Source: Anaeramoeba ignava
Lineage: Eukaryota; Metamonada; Anaeramoebidae
Direction: 5' to 3'
Length of the DNA stretch: 64,000 bases
Assembly: GCA_028826165.1 (NCBI GenBank)
Contig: JAPDFW010000136.1
Location: 1-64,000 of the forward strand
Shown: positions 24,695 through 37,241 of the stretch, piece by piece
Layout: each line of letters starts with the position of its first letter
Position numbering within the stretch: the stretch's first letter is position 1
Program-made: the position numbers and the translations under genes
Notes under the pieces: generated by a model
What the model was told of the DNA's origin: nothing
What the model saw: only the letters and a program-made list of their open reading frames with translations
Databases searched by the model: none

Positions 24695-27600
24695 TTAAAT
24701 TGTGCAATTTCCACTTTTGCAAGTTGTAATAAAAGGAGTTTTAATTTGTTTCAGAAAAACAGAATCATCTTCTAATTTTTTTGATTGAATTACTGAATCA
24801 TCATTCAAATTCAGAACTTGCATTTTTCTTGATTTATCCCTATAAACAGTTGCTCCTTTACAACCTAATTTCCAAGCATCAATAAAGCCTTGTTTTATTT
24901 CTTGATGAGTTGCAGAATTTGGATGATTTATTGTCTTTATAAAAAAAAATGGTAAGAATTTTGAATTTTTGAATTTTTTGGATTTTTGAAGTTAAATTAC
25001 TTTTGAAATTGCATTATCACAATATTTTTGAAAAGTTGCTTGCATTAAAATATGGTCTTTTGCAGAAATATCCATTGCAGTTACAAAAACATCTTTAATA
25101 TTTTGAGGGATTTCTTTGATCTCTTTTAAAGAACCTTTTTCAATAATTTTTTGCATCAATTCTTCAGAATAAATCCCAATTTCCTTGAGTTTTGAAACAA
25201 GAATATCATTTGTATAATTCAACTCGACTTTGCCACCAAAAATATTTTTCATTTTATAAGCTAAAGCAAAATAAGGTTCAATTCCACTTGAAACATTAAA
25301 CAACAAAGAAATGCTTCCAGTTGGAGGGACATTAGTAACTGCAGCATTTCTCATTAATATCCCTTGTGATTTATAAATTGAGTAATCATAATTAGGAAAA
25401 ACTCCTTTTTCATGAGCTAATTTTTGAGAAGCTAAATGGGAATATTCTTGGATAAATTTCATCACATCTTCGCCGATTATTCTTGCTTTTTCAGTGTTAT
25501 ATCCAATATTGAGTTTATAAAGCATATCAGCAAATCCCATAACACCAAGACCAATTCTTCTATTTGATTGGAAAGTGAGCTGGACATGTTCCACTGGGAA
25601 AAATGTTAAATCAATTACATTGTCAAGCATCCTAACAGCTAAATCAATCACTTGCTTTAATCTTTGGTATTGAATTTCTCCATTCCGAACAAAAGTTGAT
25701 AAATTCAAGGAACCCAAATTGCAACAATCTCCATCGTGAAGAAATTGTTCTCCACAAGGATTGCATGCCTCTATTCTTCCCAATCCAGGAAGGGTATTTG
25801 TTTTGTTTACAACATCTAAAAATACGCAACCTGGTTCTCCATTTTCCCAACTATTTTCCACCATTTCGTCAAATATTTCATTTGCTGTTATGGATATTGG
25901 TTTGATATCAATCAGGTTAAAGTTGTTATCTCTTGTGATTCTTCTTGGTTTCATTTTCTTTCCTTGCCATTCACATATCCATGATTTTTTTTCTTTGGAA
26001 ATTACTTGTTCCATAAATTTATCTGTTAATCCAACAGAAATGTTAAAATTACTTAAATCACCTTCTTTTTTTTTACAATGAATGAATTCAAGTATATCAG
26101 GATGATCAACAGAAAGAACAGCCATGTTTGCACTACTTCTTCCATCATTTTTGATTACACCGAAAGTACTAAACAAAATCAAATTTCGATCCAATTTTTA
26201 AAACCATTTTTTAATTTTAATTTTTATTTCAATTTTTATTATAATTTTTATTATAATTTTTATTATAATTTTTATTATAATTTTTATTATAATTTTTATT
26301 ATAATTTTTATTATAATTTTTATTATAATTTTTATTATAATTTTTATTATAATTTTTATTATAATTTTTATTATAATTTTTATTTCAATTTTTATTATAA
26401 TTTTTATTTCAATTTTTATTTCAATTTTTATTTCAATTTTTATTCCAATTTTTATTATAATTTTTATTTCAATTTTTATTTCAATTTTTATTCAATTTTT
26501 TTACAATTTTAATTATAATTTTTATTCCAATTTTTATTCAATTTTTATTCCAATTTTTATTTCAATTTTTATTTCAATTTTTATTCCAATTTTTATTATA
26601 ATTTTAAATTCAATTTTTATTTCAATTTTTATTTCAATTTTTATTATAATTTTTATTTCAATTTTTATTTCAATTTTATTTATATTTTTTTTTTTTTTTA
26701 TTTCAGTTTTTTATTTTTATTTCAATTTTTATTTCAATTTTTATTTCAATTTTTATTTCAATTTTTATTTCAATTTTTATTTCAATTTTTTCTAATTTTT
26801 ATTATATTTTTTATTTCAATTTTTATTCCAATTTTTATTCAGTTTTATTTCAATTTTTATTTCAATTTTTATTTTTATTTCAATTTTTATTTATTTTTTT
26901 ATTTCAATTTTTATTTCAATTTTTATTTCAATTTTATTATAATTTTTATTTCAATTTTTATTTCAATTTTTATTTCAATTTTTATTTCAATTTTTATTTC
27001 AATTTTTATTTCAATTTTTATTTCAATTTTTATTCCAATTTTTATTTCAATTTTTATTTCAATTTTTATTTCAATTTTTATTTCAATTTTTATTATAATT
27101 TTTATTTCAATTTTTATTATAATTTTTATTCCAATTTTTATTATAATTTTTATTATAATTTTAAATTCAATTTTTATTCCAATTTTTATTTCAATTTTTA
27201 TTTCAATTTTTATTTCAATTTTTATTTCAATTTTTATTTCAATTTTTATTCCAATTTTTATTTCAATTTTTATTTCAATTTTTATTTCAATTTTTATTTC
27301 AATTTTTATTTCAATTTTTATTCCAATTTTTATTTCAATTTTTATTTCAATTTTTTTCAATTTTTATTAATTTTTATTATAATTTTTATTTCAATTTTAT
27401 TTCAATTTTTATTTCAATTTTTATTCCAATTTTTATTTCAATTTTTATTTTAATTTTTATTTCAATTTTTATTATAATTTTTATTATAATTTTTATTATA
27501 ATTTTTATTATAATTTTTATTTCAATTTTTATTCCAATTTTTATTTCAATTTTTATTTCAATTTTTATTTCATTTTTATTTCAATTTTTTTATTTCAATT

Positions 27601-28690
27601 TTTATTTAATTTTTATTTCAATTTTTATTTCAATTTTTATTTCCAATTTTTATTTCAATTTTTATTTCAATTTTTATTTTAATTTTTATTATAATTTTTA
27701 TTTCAATTTTTATTATAATTTTTATTATAATTTTTATTATAATTTTTATTATAATTTTTATTATAATTTTTATTTCAATTTTTATTTCAATTTTTATTCC
27801 AATTTTTATTATAATTTTTATTTCAATTTTTATTATAATTTTTATTCCAATTTTTATTTCAATTTTTATTTCAATTTTTATTTCAATTTTTATTTCAATT
27901 TTTATTTCAATTTTTATTTCAATTTTTATTTCAATTTTTATTTCAATTTTTATTTCAATTTTTATTATAATTTTTATTTCAATTTTTATTATAATTTTTA
28001 TTCCAATTTTTATTTCAATTTTTATTTCAATTTTTATTCCAATTTTTATTTCAATTTTTATTTCAATTTTTATTTCAATTTTTATTTCAATTTTTATTAT
28101 AATTTTTATTCCAATTTTTATTTCAATTTTTATTTCAATTTTTATTTCAATTTTAAATATAATTTGAAGAGCATTTACGTATCATAAATATGCATAAAAG
28201 AAACAGGTCCACTTGAATGATATAATTTTGTTAAGGTTCCAGCAGGTCTTAATTTATGAAATGGAAATCCAATTCCACATCCAGCTTGCTGTAACAAAGC
28301 AGCTTTTCTCAAAGTTGAAAAAATTGATTCAATATTATCATTCATATGTAAAACAACACAATTACTAATTAATTTTGAACCAGGAATTCCTGTTGAAATA
28401 AGGGTTCTTCCAGCAGGAGTAAATTCGAAATTGGATATAATATTTGCAAATTGTTCTTGATAATCAGAAATGATTTTTTCACTTTTATCATAATTTTGTT
28501 CCACTTCTGCTAATCCTTTTGATACTCTTTGTATTAATTGTTCTGGAGATTCTAAAATTTTATTATTATTTTTTCCTGTTCCTTTTCGAAGATATCTTTG
28601 AGCAAGAACTTGAAGTCCATTTGGTAAAAAGGGTAATGTAGTTTTAATTTGTTCAATTGATATTTCTTTTGGTTTAAAATTTTCGAACAT
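24695..28690 (-). CDS. nrdJ: Adenosylcobalamin-dependent (class II) ribonucleotide reductase
   Basis: Exons 28179-28690, 25001-26168 and 24695-24934 join across a 2010-nt and a 66-nt GT-AG intron, giving 639 residues. It reduces ribonucleotides to deoxyribonucleotides with a B12-derived thiyl radical and needs no oxygen or iron subunit. Visible features: FTPAGRTL and SNCVVLHM (first redox cysteine, C111), SGPVSFMHIYD^TTFGVIK across the first intron, NPCGEQ with the radical cysteine near 309, RNAAVTNVPPTGSISLL near 465, FNVSSGIEPYF, and a C-terminal CKSGNC (C632, C637) for re-reduction by thioredoxin. I chose MFENF at 28690; an in-frame ATG at 28708 would add six residues. The sequence is close in layout to bacterial single-chain class II enzymes. 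Bacterial ancestry is plausible but the introns show it is now a eukaryotic gene. Confidence 0.92.
26169..28178 (-). repeat. 2.0 kb satellite filling intron 1 of the ribonucleotide reductase gene
   Basis: About 160 copies of a 12-bp unit, ATTTTTATTTCA or ATTTTTATTATA on the + strand, run from about 26215 to 28155. The donor (GTAAAT at 28178) and acceptor (TTTAG at 26169) remain unique. Stretches of one variant alternate with the other, suggesting block-wise amplification. Open frames on both strands here (26078-26512, 26923-27360) are artefacts. Confidence 0.92.
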
Positions 28691-29432
28691 TTTTAAAGTA
28701 TTAATCAAACAAAAATTAATTAAATAACAAAATAATTTAATTTAATTTAAATTAATTAACTAAAAATAAAACAAAATAACGATAAAATATTATTTAAAAA
28801 AAAAATGTTTTTTTCTCTTTTCTTTTTTTCCTTTTTTTTAAATAGTGTTTTATTTTTATTTTAACGGCTAATTTAAAAAATAAAAAAAAATCAAAAATAT
28901 TAATTCAATTTATTTAATTCAATTTTGATTATCTTGTTCCACTTTTTTTATTTAATTCAATTTATTTAATTCAATTTATTTATTTTTGATTATTTTGTTC
29001 CATTTTTTTTATTTAATTCAATTTATTTTATTTCAATTCATTTTAATTCAATTTATTTAATTTAATTTATTTAATTCAATTTATTTAATTCAATTTATTA
29101 ATCCAATTTATTTAATTTAATTTTGATTATTTAATTCAATTCAATTTATTCCATTTTCAATTTAATTTAATTCAATTTATTCAATTCAATTTATTTAATT
29201 CAATTTATTTAATTTAATTTATTTAATTCAATTTATTTAATTCAATTTATTTAATTCAATTTATTTAATTCAATTTATTTAATTCAATTTATTTATTTAA
29301 TTCAATTTTTTTTATTTAATTCAATTTATTTAATTCAATTTATTTAATTCAATTTATTTAATTTAATTTTAATTTATTTTAATTATTTTAATTTTTGATT
29401 AATCTTGTTCCACTTTTTTTATTTATTTTGAT
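28691..29432. repeat. Intergenic TTTATTTAATTCAA repeat
   Basis: From about 28915 to 29420 the sequence is an irregular array of TTTATTTAATTCAA. It is interrupted three times by the words TTGATTATTTTGTTCCA or TTGATTAATCTTGTTCCA. The part next to the reductase start is plain AT-rich. The array lies between two divergent-in-content minus-strand genes and holds no open frame. Confidence 0.75.
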
Positions 29433-30317
29433 TTAATTTTGATTATTTGATTCTTCAATTTCCTTTTTCTCGTCTGATTTTAAAATAGACAAAGAAAGTT
29501 CATACATTTCTTGAGATTGAGAAAAACCAACCTTTTCAAAAAAATCACGACAATTAGATAAATGAGACAAAGGAGATTGTTTAGTAGCATAACAAAGTTT
29601 AGCAAGACAAGAAGGACAAAGATAATGAGGATGATCATCAGATTCCACTCTATTATTTGAACCATTCATATTACAAGGATGAAGAATACAATGAGGAATA
29701 GAGAAAATATGACCAATTTCATGAGAAGCAGTTTTGAGAGTTCTTGACAAACAAAGTTGATAAGATTCTTCACTTTCTTCAGGATCTCCATTGCGATAAA
29801 TAGACCAAACTCCAACTCTTTTATGAAGATAAGCCATTCCAAAAACAAAATTCCAATTTTTGCCAGGCCAAAGATCATAAAGAGACAAAGCAATCAACAT
29901 AACGGCATCTTTTGGTAAAGAAGGAACCAAAATTTCATCCATAATATAATGTGTTTCAAGTTGAAAATCACCCCAATCTGGATGAATTCTTTGTGCTTTT
30001 GATGGGAATTTTTCGATCGTTAGATCTTCAAATACTTTTGTTTCAATTCCAAAAAATTTCCTTAAATATTCTTCAAGATCTTCAATGATTTTTCTTGCTT
30101 TTCCTGTGAATATTCCTATTGGTTGAATATAAATGAATTTTTGATTTTCTTTGACTTGAGTTGGTGAACTTTCTAAATATTGCTCAAATGTTTGGTTTTT
30201 TTCTTTGTGTTCTGCTAACCAATCTCCTTTTTTTGGTTTTGGTTTTGGTTTGTGAAGGTTTTCAAGTTGAGAAATGAGATTTTTTAATTCTTTTAAATTT
30301 GGATCTTTTTGTTCCAT
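29433..30317 (-). CDS. AMZ: Archaemetzincin-type zinc metallopeptidase
   Basis: A single-exon protein of 294 residues. The signature HEIGHIFSIPHC sits at 199-210 (zinc ligands H199, H203, H209; base E200). It is followed by C215, NMNGS and the CPSC pair at C234 and C237, which hold a second, structural zinc. This spacing and the MNGS methionine turn are diagnostic of archaemetzincins (AMZ1/AMZ2), small aminopeptidase-like metzincins found in archaea and eukaryotes. The N-terminal 60 residues are lysine-rich and divergent. No signal peptide is seen, so it is likely cytosolic. Physiological substrates of the family are poorly known. The length fits AMZ proteins and no break is seen. Confidence 0.93.
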   Translation of the reverse strand: MEQKDPNLKELKNLISQLENLHKPKPKPKKGDWLAEHKEKNQTFEQYLESSPTQVKENQKFIYIQPIGIFTGKARKIIEDLEEYLRKFFGIETKVFEDLTIEKFPSKAQRIHPDWGDFQLETHYIMDEILVPSLPKDAVMLIALSLYDLWPGKNWNFVFGMAYLHKRVGVWSIYRNGDPEESEESYQLCLSRTLKTASHEIGHIFSIPHCILHPCNMNGSNNRVESDDHPHYLCPSCLAKLCYATKQSPLSHLSNCRDFFEKVGFSQSQEMYELSLSILKSDEKKEIEESNNQN

Positions 30318-30434
30318 TTTTTTAATAAAAGAAAAAAAAGAAGAAAAAAAAAATGAAAAATAAAAAGGAGAAAAAAAAATATTTTTTCATTTTTTTCATT
30401 TTTCATTTTTAAATTTACGTTTTCTTTAATTAAA

Positions 30435-33400
30435 ATGAGCAAATTATTTGATAAAACAAAATTAAAAAGAAGTCAAATTAAAACAAAACTTGAAAGTGAT
30501 TATGTAAATGATGTTTTTGAAGGATTAAGAATGGTTATTGTTGTAAGTAATCAAAAAAACAATAAAAATCAAAAGAATAACGCAAACAAATATAATATTT
30601 ATTTTAATATTAATTTTAATTTTAATTTTATAAATGAATTTTAATTTTATAAATGAATTTTAATTTTATAAATGAATTTTAATTTTATAAATGAATTTTA
30701 AATATAATATTGATTTTAAATTTTAATTTTAATATTAATTATAATTTTTAATTTTAATTTTAATTTTAATATTGATTATAATATTAATATTAATTTTAAT
30801 TATAATTACAAATATAATATTGATTATAATTTAATATTAATTTTAATTATAATTTTAATATTAAATATTAATTTTTAAATTATAATTTAATTTTAAATTT
30901 TAATTTTAATTTTAATTTTAATTTTAATTTTAATTTTAATTTTAATTTTTAATTTTTAATTTTAATTTTAATTTTAATTTTAATTTTAATTTTAATTTTA
31001 ATTTTAATTTTAATTTTAATTATAATATTAAATATAATATTAATATTAATTTTAATATTAATTTTAATTTTAATTTTAATTTTATAAATGTATTTTAATT
31101 TTAATTTTATAAATGTATTTTAATTTTAATTTTAATTTTATAAATGAATTTTAATTTTAATTTTAATTTTAATATTAATTTTAATTTTAATTTTAATTAT
31201 AATTTTAATTTTAATTTTATAAATGAATTTTAATTATAATTTTAATTTTATAAATGAATTTTAATTTTAATTTTAATTTTATAAATGAATTTTAATTTTA
31301 TAAATGAATTTTAATTTTATAAATGAATTTTAATTTAATTATGTAAATAGATGATGTCAAAAGGAAAATCAACAGTTGAATTTTTTCCAGTAGTAATCAA
31401 GAATATTTTTGTGAACGAAATGCGGATCAAAAAATTAGTATACCTTTACCTAGTTCATCACGCAGAACTAAACCCTGATTTAGCATTACTATCAGTGAGC
31501 ACATTTCAAAAGGATTTAAAAAACAACAATCAATTAATACGGGCTTTAGCATTAAAAGTAATGTCATCAATAAAAGTTCCGATGATTTCACATTTGATTC
31601 TTATGGCTATACAAGACTCAGTGTCTGACAAGTCACCATATGTTCGCCGAGCAGCAGCATTAGCTATACCCAAAGTTTACGGGCTTGATAACGAGCACAA
31701 AGTGTCTTTAATGGGACTTATGGAGACACTATTAAATGACAAGCACCCGATGGTTCTTGGAGGTGCCTTTGCTGCCTTTAACGAATTGTGTCCTGAAGAA
31801 TATCAGTTGATCAATCCGAATTTTAAGAAGATATGCCAGCTTCTTCCTGAGTGCGATGAATGGGGCCAGATTGCAGGCTTGTCCCTTCTGTTGAGATATT
31901 GTCGCACTCAATTTGTTGATCCTAATAAGGGTCTTGATTTCTCAATTATGAACAAAAAAACTAAAGATGAGGAAGACCAAGATTTCTGGAAAAGTTCCGA
32001 AAGCAAGTCTGATGATGACGATAATCAACCTAAGCCTTCAAAGATGGACCCAGACCATAGGCTTGTTTTGAGAGCTACTGCTCCTCTTTTACGTTCTCAT
32101 AATTCTGCTGTTGTTTCAAGTGTTGCTATTCTCCATTTTTATCTTGCTCCTCGTTCTGAAATCTCTCTTGTTGGTAAGGCTTTGATTAAACTTCTCAAGA
32201 ATAGCCCAGAAGTTCAGTTTATTGTTCTTTCTAATATTGCAACTATTTGCAATAAATATCCTGTAAATTATTTAAATATTTATTTTAATATTTTAATTTA
32301 ATTAAATATTTATTTAAATATTTATTTTAATATTTATTTATTTAAATATTTATTTAAATATTTATTTTAATATTTATTTATTTAAATATTTATTTTAATA
32401 TTTATTTATTTAAATATTTATTTTAATATTTATTTATTTTAATATTTTAATTTAATTAAATATTTATTTATTTATTTATTTTAATATTTATTTTAATATT
32501 TTAATATTTATTAAATATTTATTTTAATATTTTAATATTTATTAAATATTTATTTATAAATAGGAGCTTTTCCGTTCTCATTATAAAGAGTTCTTGGTTT
32601 CTTCAACAGATCCTGAATACATTCGAACTTTGAAACTTAATATCCTTACCCAAATTGTTGATGATTCAAATGTTTATTCAATTTTAAAAGAAGCAAGAGA
32701 ATACCTTAAAAGTTCAAACACAAAACTTGTTATTGATACAATTCATGTAAAAAAAATATTTTTCAAAAAAATTGAAATTGAAATAAAAATCGAAATAAAA
32801 ATTGAAATTATTATTTGTAAATAAAGACAATTGGAAAATGTGGAACAGCTGTTGCAACAGTCGCAAACGCTTGTTTAACTCGATTAATGGGTTTGATTTC
32901 TCACAAATCAGAATCAGTTGCTGCTGAAAGTATTGTGGAGATAAAAAGACTCTTACAACAAAAACCAGATGAACATATTGATATCATTACTCAACTTACA
33001 AACATGATTGATGTCATCGCAGAAAACAATGCACGCGCTGCTATACTTTGGCTTGTTGGTGAATATTCTGATAAAATCCCAAAATTAGCTCCTGATGCTC
33101 TCAGAAAATGTGTGAAAACTTTTCGAAATGAAGATGTTATTGTGAAACTTCAGGTAAAAATTTTTCAAAATTTAAAAAAAAAAAAATTGTTTCTTCATAT
33201 ATTTATTTAAATCATTCAAAAGATTTTGAATTTGGCAGCTAAGATTTACACAAGAAACAAAGAACAAACATCATTGCTTGTGGAATATGTTTTGAATCTT
33301 GCTAAATATGATTTGAATTATGATGTCAGAGATCGAGGAAGATACATTCGAGCTTTAATATTTGGAGAATCACAAGTTTCCAAGCATAAAGATGAATTAA

Positions 33401-35565
33401 TTTTAACAGAAAAACCATCACCAACTTGGAAGTCAATTAGCGGAGGTATTAAAAATTCAAAAACTATTTTAAAAAAATTTTTTTCATCAACATGAAATTG
33501 AAAAAACAAATCAAAAAAATTTTTCATAAACATGAAATGAAAAAAAAAACAAAAAAAGATATCGACATCTACACTTTGGGAACCTTATCATTGATAGTTC
33601 AACAACCTCTTCAAGGTTTCCTCAAATTACCCGAATTCCCAGAAACACCACCAAATCCTAAACTTCGAGAAAGCAAAGAATTTGGGAAGAAACAAACCAA
33701 GCAAATATCACAAAAAGCAAAAAGAAACAAAAGAAGAATCAACAAAGAGTATCATTTCTTGTTTTCAGAAGATGAAGATTTTTATTCGAGCACAAAATCC
33801 GAGGCTGAAAAGAAAAGCTCTCGAAGTTCAGAAAGCACATCAAGATCTCGTTCAACTTCCAGATCAACCTCAAGATCGAAATCAACATCAACATCAAAAT
33901 CAACATCAAGATCCAGTTCAAGATCTACATCAAGATCCACATCAAAATCATCAAAGTCAAAGTCAAAATCCAAATCAAAGTCAAAATCAAAGTCAAAGTC
34001 AAAGTCAAAGTCAAAATCAACATCAACGTCAAAATCTTCAAGATCTCGATCTGATTCTCGTTCAAAATCAACGTCAAAATCAACGTCAAAATCACGATCA
34101 AAATCCAGAACAACATCTTCTGATTCTGATTCTGAATCCCATTCCGATCATGAAAAAAAAAAGAAAGAAGAACAAACACCAAAAAAAATGGAGTTGAGTT
34201 TGAATGATCTTTTCTTTAATTCTTCACAAAGTAAAATCATTAATGAAAAATTTGAATTTTTTTCACAATTAATTTTTTTTTTAAATTTTAAATTTTAGCT
34301 TCGAATACAAATCAAGAGAATCAAGATAATCAAGAAAACCAAGTAATAGAACAAATTTCTCTTCCTGAATTTGAAAAGAAAACACTTCTCAATAGAGTAA
34401 AAGGAAATGGTCTTGAAATTCAATATCGAATATCAAGAAAAAAAAGTACATTTCAATTTCATACAATTGTTGATTTATTCTTTACAAATCATACAAAACA
34501 ATCTTTGGAAGATATTAAAATGTCATCAGATTCAGAGAATGTTATTCCTTTTTCTTCAATTAAAATGATTGATAGCAAACAAACTTATGAAACTAGTTGC
34601 AATATCAATTTTATGGTTAAAACAGAATCTGTGAACTTAACAATTGAGTAAAAAAAATTTATTTCAATTTAATATTTATTTCAATTTAATTATTTATTTT
34701 AATTTAATATTTAATTTAATTTAATATTTATTTCAATTTAATATTTATTTTAATTCAATATTTATTTCAATTTAATATTTATTTTAATTTAATATTTATT
34801 TTAATTTAATATTTATTTCAATTTAATATTTATTTTAATTTAATATTTATTTCAATTTAATATTTATTTTAATTTAATATTTATTTTAATTTAATATTTA
34901 TTTTAATTTAATATTTATTTTAATTTAATATTTATTTTAATTTAATATTTATTTTAATTTAATATTTATTTTAATTTAATATTTATTTTAATTTATTTCA
35001 ATTTAATATTTATTTCAATTTAATATTTATTTCAATTTAATATTTATTTTAATTTATTTCAATTTATTTTAATTTAATATTTTAATTTAATATTTATTTT
35101 AATTTAATATTTATTTTAATTTAATATTTATTTTAATTTAAAATTTATTTTAATTTAAAATTTATTTTAATTTATTATTTATTTCAATTTATTTCTAGAT
35201 CTCAACTTGGTAATTTCGCTGTTAAATTAACTCCTTCTCTTGGAGAAATTCTTGATCCTCAATTAATCAAAGAATCAGAATTTGATTCAATTTGCAGTCA
35301 ATTAACTGGAATGAACCAAACAACTTCTGATTTGGAAGATTCTAATAAAACACTTGATGAAATTAAAACATTGATTTTAAATGCAGTTAATATCTCACTT
35401 ATTAATTCTTCTGAATCTATTCTCAAGTTTTATGGAATTACAAATGAACCAAATTCAAAACAAATTTTCGTTCAAATTCAGAACAACAAATTAAATATCT
35501 ATTCAGATAATATGTATTTAATACATATTTTACTGAAAGATATTAAGATGGCAATTCAGAATTGA
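30435..35565 (+). CDS. AP3B: AP-3 complex subunit beta
   Basis: Eight exons: 30435-30542, 31351-32262, 32564-32746, 32827-33153, 33223-33445, 33559-34230, 34299-34647, 35199-35565; 1046 residues, close to the usual AP-3 beta size. All junctions are GT-AG and keep frame. It is the large beta subunit of the AP-3 adaptor, which sorts cargo to lysosome-related compartments from endosomes or trans-Golgi. The N-terminal trunk is alpha-solenoid, with typical AP-3 beta stretches (MMSKGKSTVEFFP, KKLVYLYLVHHAE, LSVSTFQKDLK, IRALALKVMSSI, VRRAAALAIPK, STDPEYIRTLKLNILT). A serine-rich hinge of about 120 residues (SRSTSRS / SKSKSKS, about 34.0 kb) follows, then an ear domain. Three introns (1, 2 and 7) are swollen by repeats to 808, 301 and 551 nt; the others are 68-113 nt. 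The start ATG is followed at once by the conserved KLFDKTKLKRSQIKTKLES type leader. Confidence 0.93.
30543..31350 (+). repeat. AP-3 beta intron 1: TTTTAA and ATAAATGAATTTTAA repeats
   Basis: 808 nt of TTTTAA, AATATT and ATAAATGAATTTTAATTTT units between donor GTAAGT and acceptor AAATAG. Several copies of ATAAATGAATTTTAATTTT stand at both ends of the intron. Confidence 0.85.
32263..32563 (+). repeat. AP-3 beta intron 2: ATTTAAATATTTATTTTAAT repeats
   Basis: 301-nt intron composed of AAATATTTATTTTAATATTT words, GTAAAT donor and AAATAG acceptor. Confidence 0.85.
34648..35198 (+). repeat. AP-3 beta intron 7: TTTAATATTTATTTTAA array
   Basis: 551-nt intron almost wholly made of a 17-bp unit TTTAATATTTATTTTAA, with a T/C variant (TTTCAA). 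Donor GTAAAA overlaps an apparent GAG-TAA stop. Acceptor is TTCTAG. Removing it rejoins LTIE^SQLGNFAVKL. Confidence 0.85.
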
Positions 35566-36258
35566 TTTTCCATTTTTAATTCAAATCATTTCAATTTTCA
35601 TTTTCAATTCAATTTTCATTTCAATTTTCATTTTGATTTTCAATTCAATTTTCATTCAATTTTCAATTTTCAATTTCCATTTTGGTTTTCAATTCAAATT
35701 TCATTTCAATAAAAATCAAATCAATTTCCATTTCAATTTTCATTTCAATTTAATTTTCATTTCAATTTCCATTTTCAATTCAATTTATTTAATTCAATTT
35801 TCATTTCAATTTCCATTTCAATTTTCAATTCAATTTTCATTTCAATTTTCAATTTAATTTTCATTTCAATTTTCAATTTAATTTTCATTTCAATTTTCAT
35901 TTCAATTTTCATTTCAATTTTCATTTCAATTTTCAATTCAATTTTCATTTCAATTTTCATTTCAATTTTCAATTCAATTTCCAATAAAAATCAATTCAAT
36001 TTTCAATTCAATTTTCATTTTGATTTTCAATTCAATTTTCAATTTTCAATTCAATTTTCAATAAAAATCAATTCAAAAAAATCAAAATCTTTTTTTTTTC
36101 CGTTTTTTTTTGCTTTTATTTTGAAAGTTTTTTTTTGGATTTTGATAATCAAAAGCAAAAAAAAAAAAAGTAAAGTAAAGTAAAGTAAAGTAAATTAAAG
36201 TAAATTAATTAAAAAAAAAAAGATCAATTAAAAAGAAAAAAGAAAAAAGGAATAAAAA
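35566..36258. repeat. Intergenic CAATTTTCATTT repeat between AP-3 beta and HMG-box genes
   Basis: From 35580 to about 36070 an irregular 12-bp array of CAATTTTCATTT and CAATTTTCAATT. It is followed by an A-rich stretch with a short AAAGT pentamer run near 36170-36195. The two genes converge here. No coding character. Confidence 0.8.
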
Positions 36259-37241
36259 TTAATCTGAACTTTCTGAAGATTCTGATGTAGAAGAAAAGAA
36301 ACGAGCTTGTTTTTTGTTGTATTCAACCAATTCTTTTTCATATCTGTCTTTTTCTTCTTGAGCCTTTTTTTGGTATTTCTATTTAAAATTTTTTAATTAA
36401 ATTTTTTAATTTAATTTTTTAATTCAATTTTTTAATTCAATTTTTTAATTTAATTTTTTAATTTAATTTTTTAATTTAATTTTTTAATTTAATTTTTTAA
36501 TTTAATTTTTTAATTTAATTTACCTTCTTCTCTTTTTCGGATAATGCTTTCCACATCTTGGAAATTCTTTTGCTTAATTTCCCTACTTTAATTCCTTTTT
36601 CTTCTTCAAGAATTTTGGCACGAACTTCTTGAGCATAAAGAAGATAAGAATTTCTTGGTTTTTTTGGAGGAGGAACAAATTGAGCTTTTCGATGTCTTCT
36701 TGTTTTTCTAACGTATTTATGTTCTTCTTCTTTTTCTTCTTTTGGAGGATGAGTTTTTCTCATATTCTTTAAGTTCTTTTTCATAACGTTCCTTATCAGC
36801 TTCAGCTTTATTTTGGTAAATCTATTATTGAAAAATTTTTTTTAATTTAATTTTTTTAATTAATTTTTTTAATTAATTTTTTTAATTATTTTTTTAATTA
36901 ATTTTTAATAAGGATCGTTATTTTGAATTTTTTTGTTTTTTTTGCTTTTTTCTTTTTTTTATATCTTTCTTAATTTTTTTTCTGTCTATTCTTACTTTCT
37001 TCTCCTTTTCATCGAGTTCTTTCCACATTTTACCAATGATCTTACTTAAAGCTCCAACTTTAATTCCTTTGTTTTTATCCATCACATCTTGTCTCTTTTC
37101 AGATGCAAAAATCAAATAGGAATTCTTTGGTTTCTTTGGTGGTGCATCTGGATTTTGTTCTACTGTTTTTTCTACTTTTGGTTTTGTTTCTTTTTTTGTT
37201 TCTGTTTTTGTTGTTTTTTTTGTTTTGGTTTTTCTGTTCAT
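36259..37241 (-). CDS. Two-HMG-box chromatin protein
   Basis: Exons 36996-37241, 36524-36821 and 36259-36378; introns 174 and 145 nt, GT-AG. About 220 residues. Box 1 (APPKKPKNSYLIFASEKR ... MWKELDEKEKK^IYQNKAEADKERYEKELKEY) is split by intron 1. Box 2 (PPPKKPRNSYLLYAQEVR ... MWKALSEKEKK^KYQKKAQEEKDRYEKELVEY) is split by intron 2 at the identical residue, so the gene arose by duplication of a box plus its intron. The tail is acidic-serine (SSTSESSESSD). HMG boxes bend DNA non-specifically, so a nuclear HMGB-like architectural role is likely. One extra base is needed to be skipped near 36749 (an A-run in EYEK-THPPK), otherwise exon 2 stops. An assembly indel is the simplest explanation. Confidence 0.85.

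Noticed and set aside
26078-27360. YNFYYNF and IKIEIKI open frames inside the ribonucleotide reductase intron
   Set aside because: Satellite artefacts within an intron fixed by enzyme homology on both sides.
33492-34298. Separate serine-rich gene at the AP-3 beta hinge
   Set aside because: Splice sites on both sides join it in frame to the AP-3 beta trunk and ear; a serine-rich hinge is normal for this subunit.
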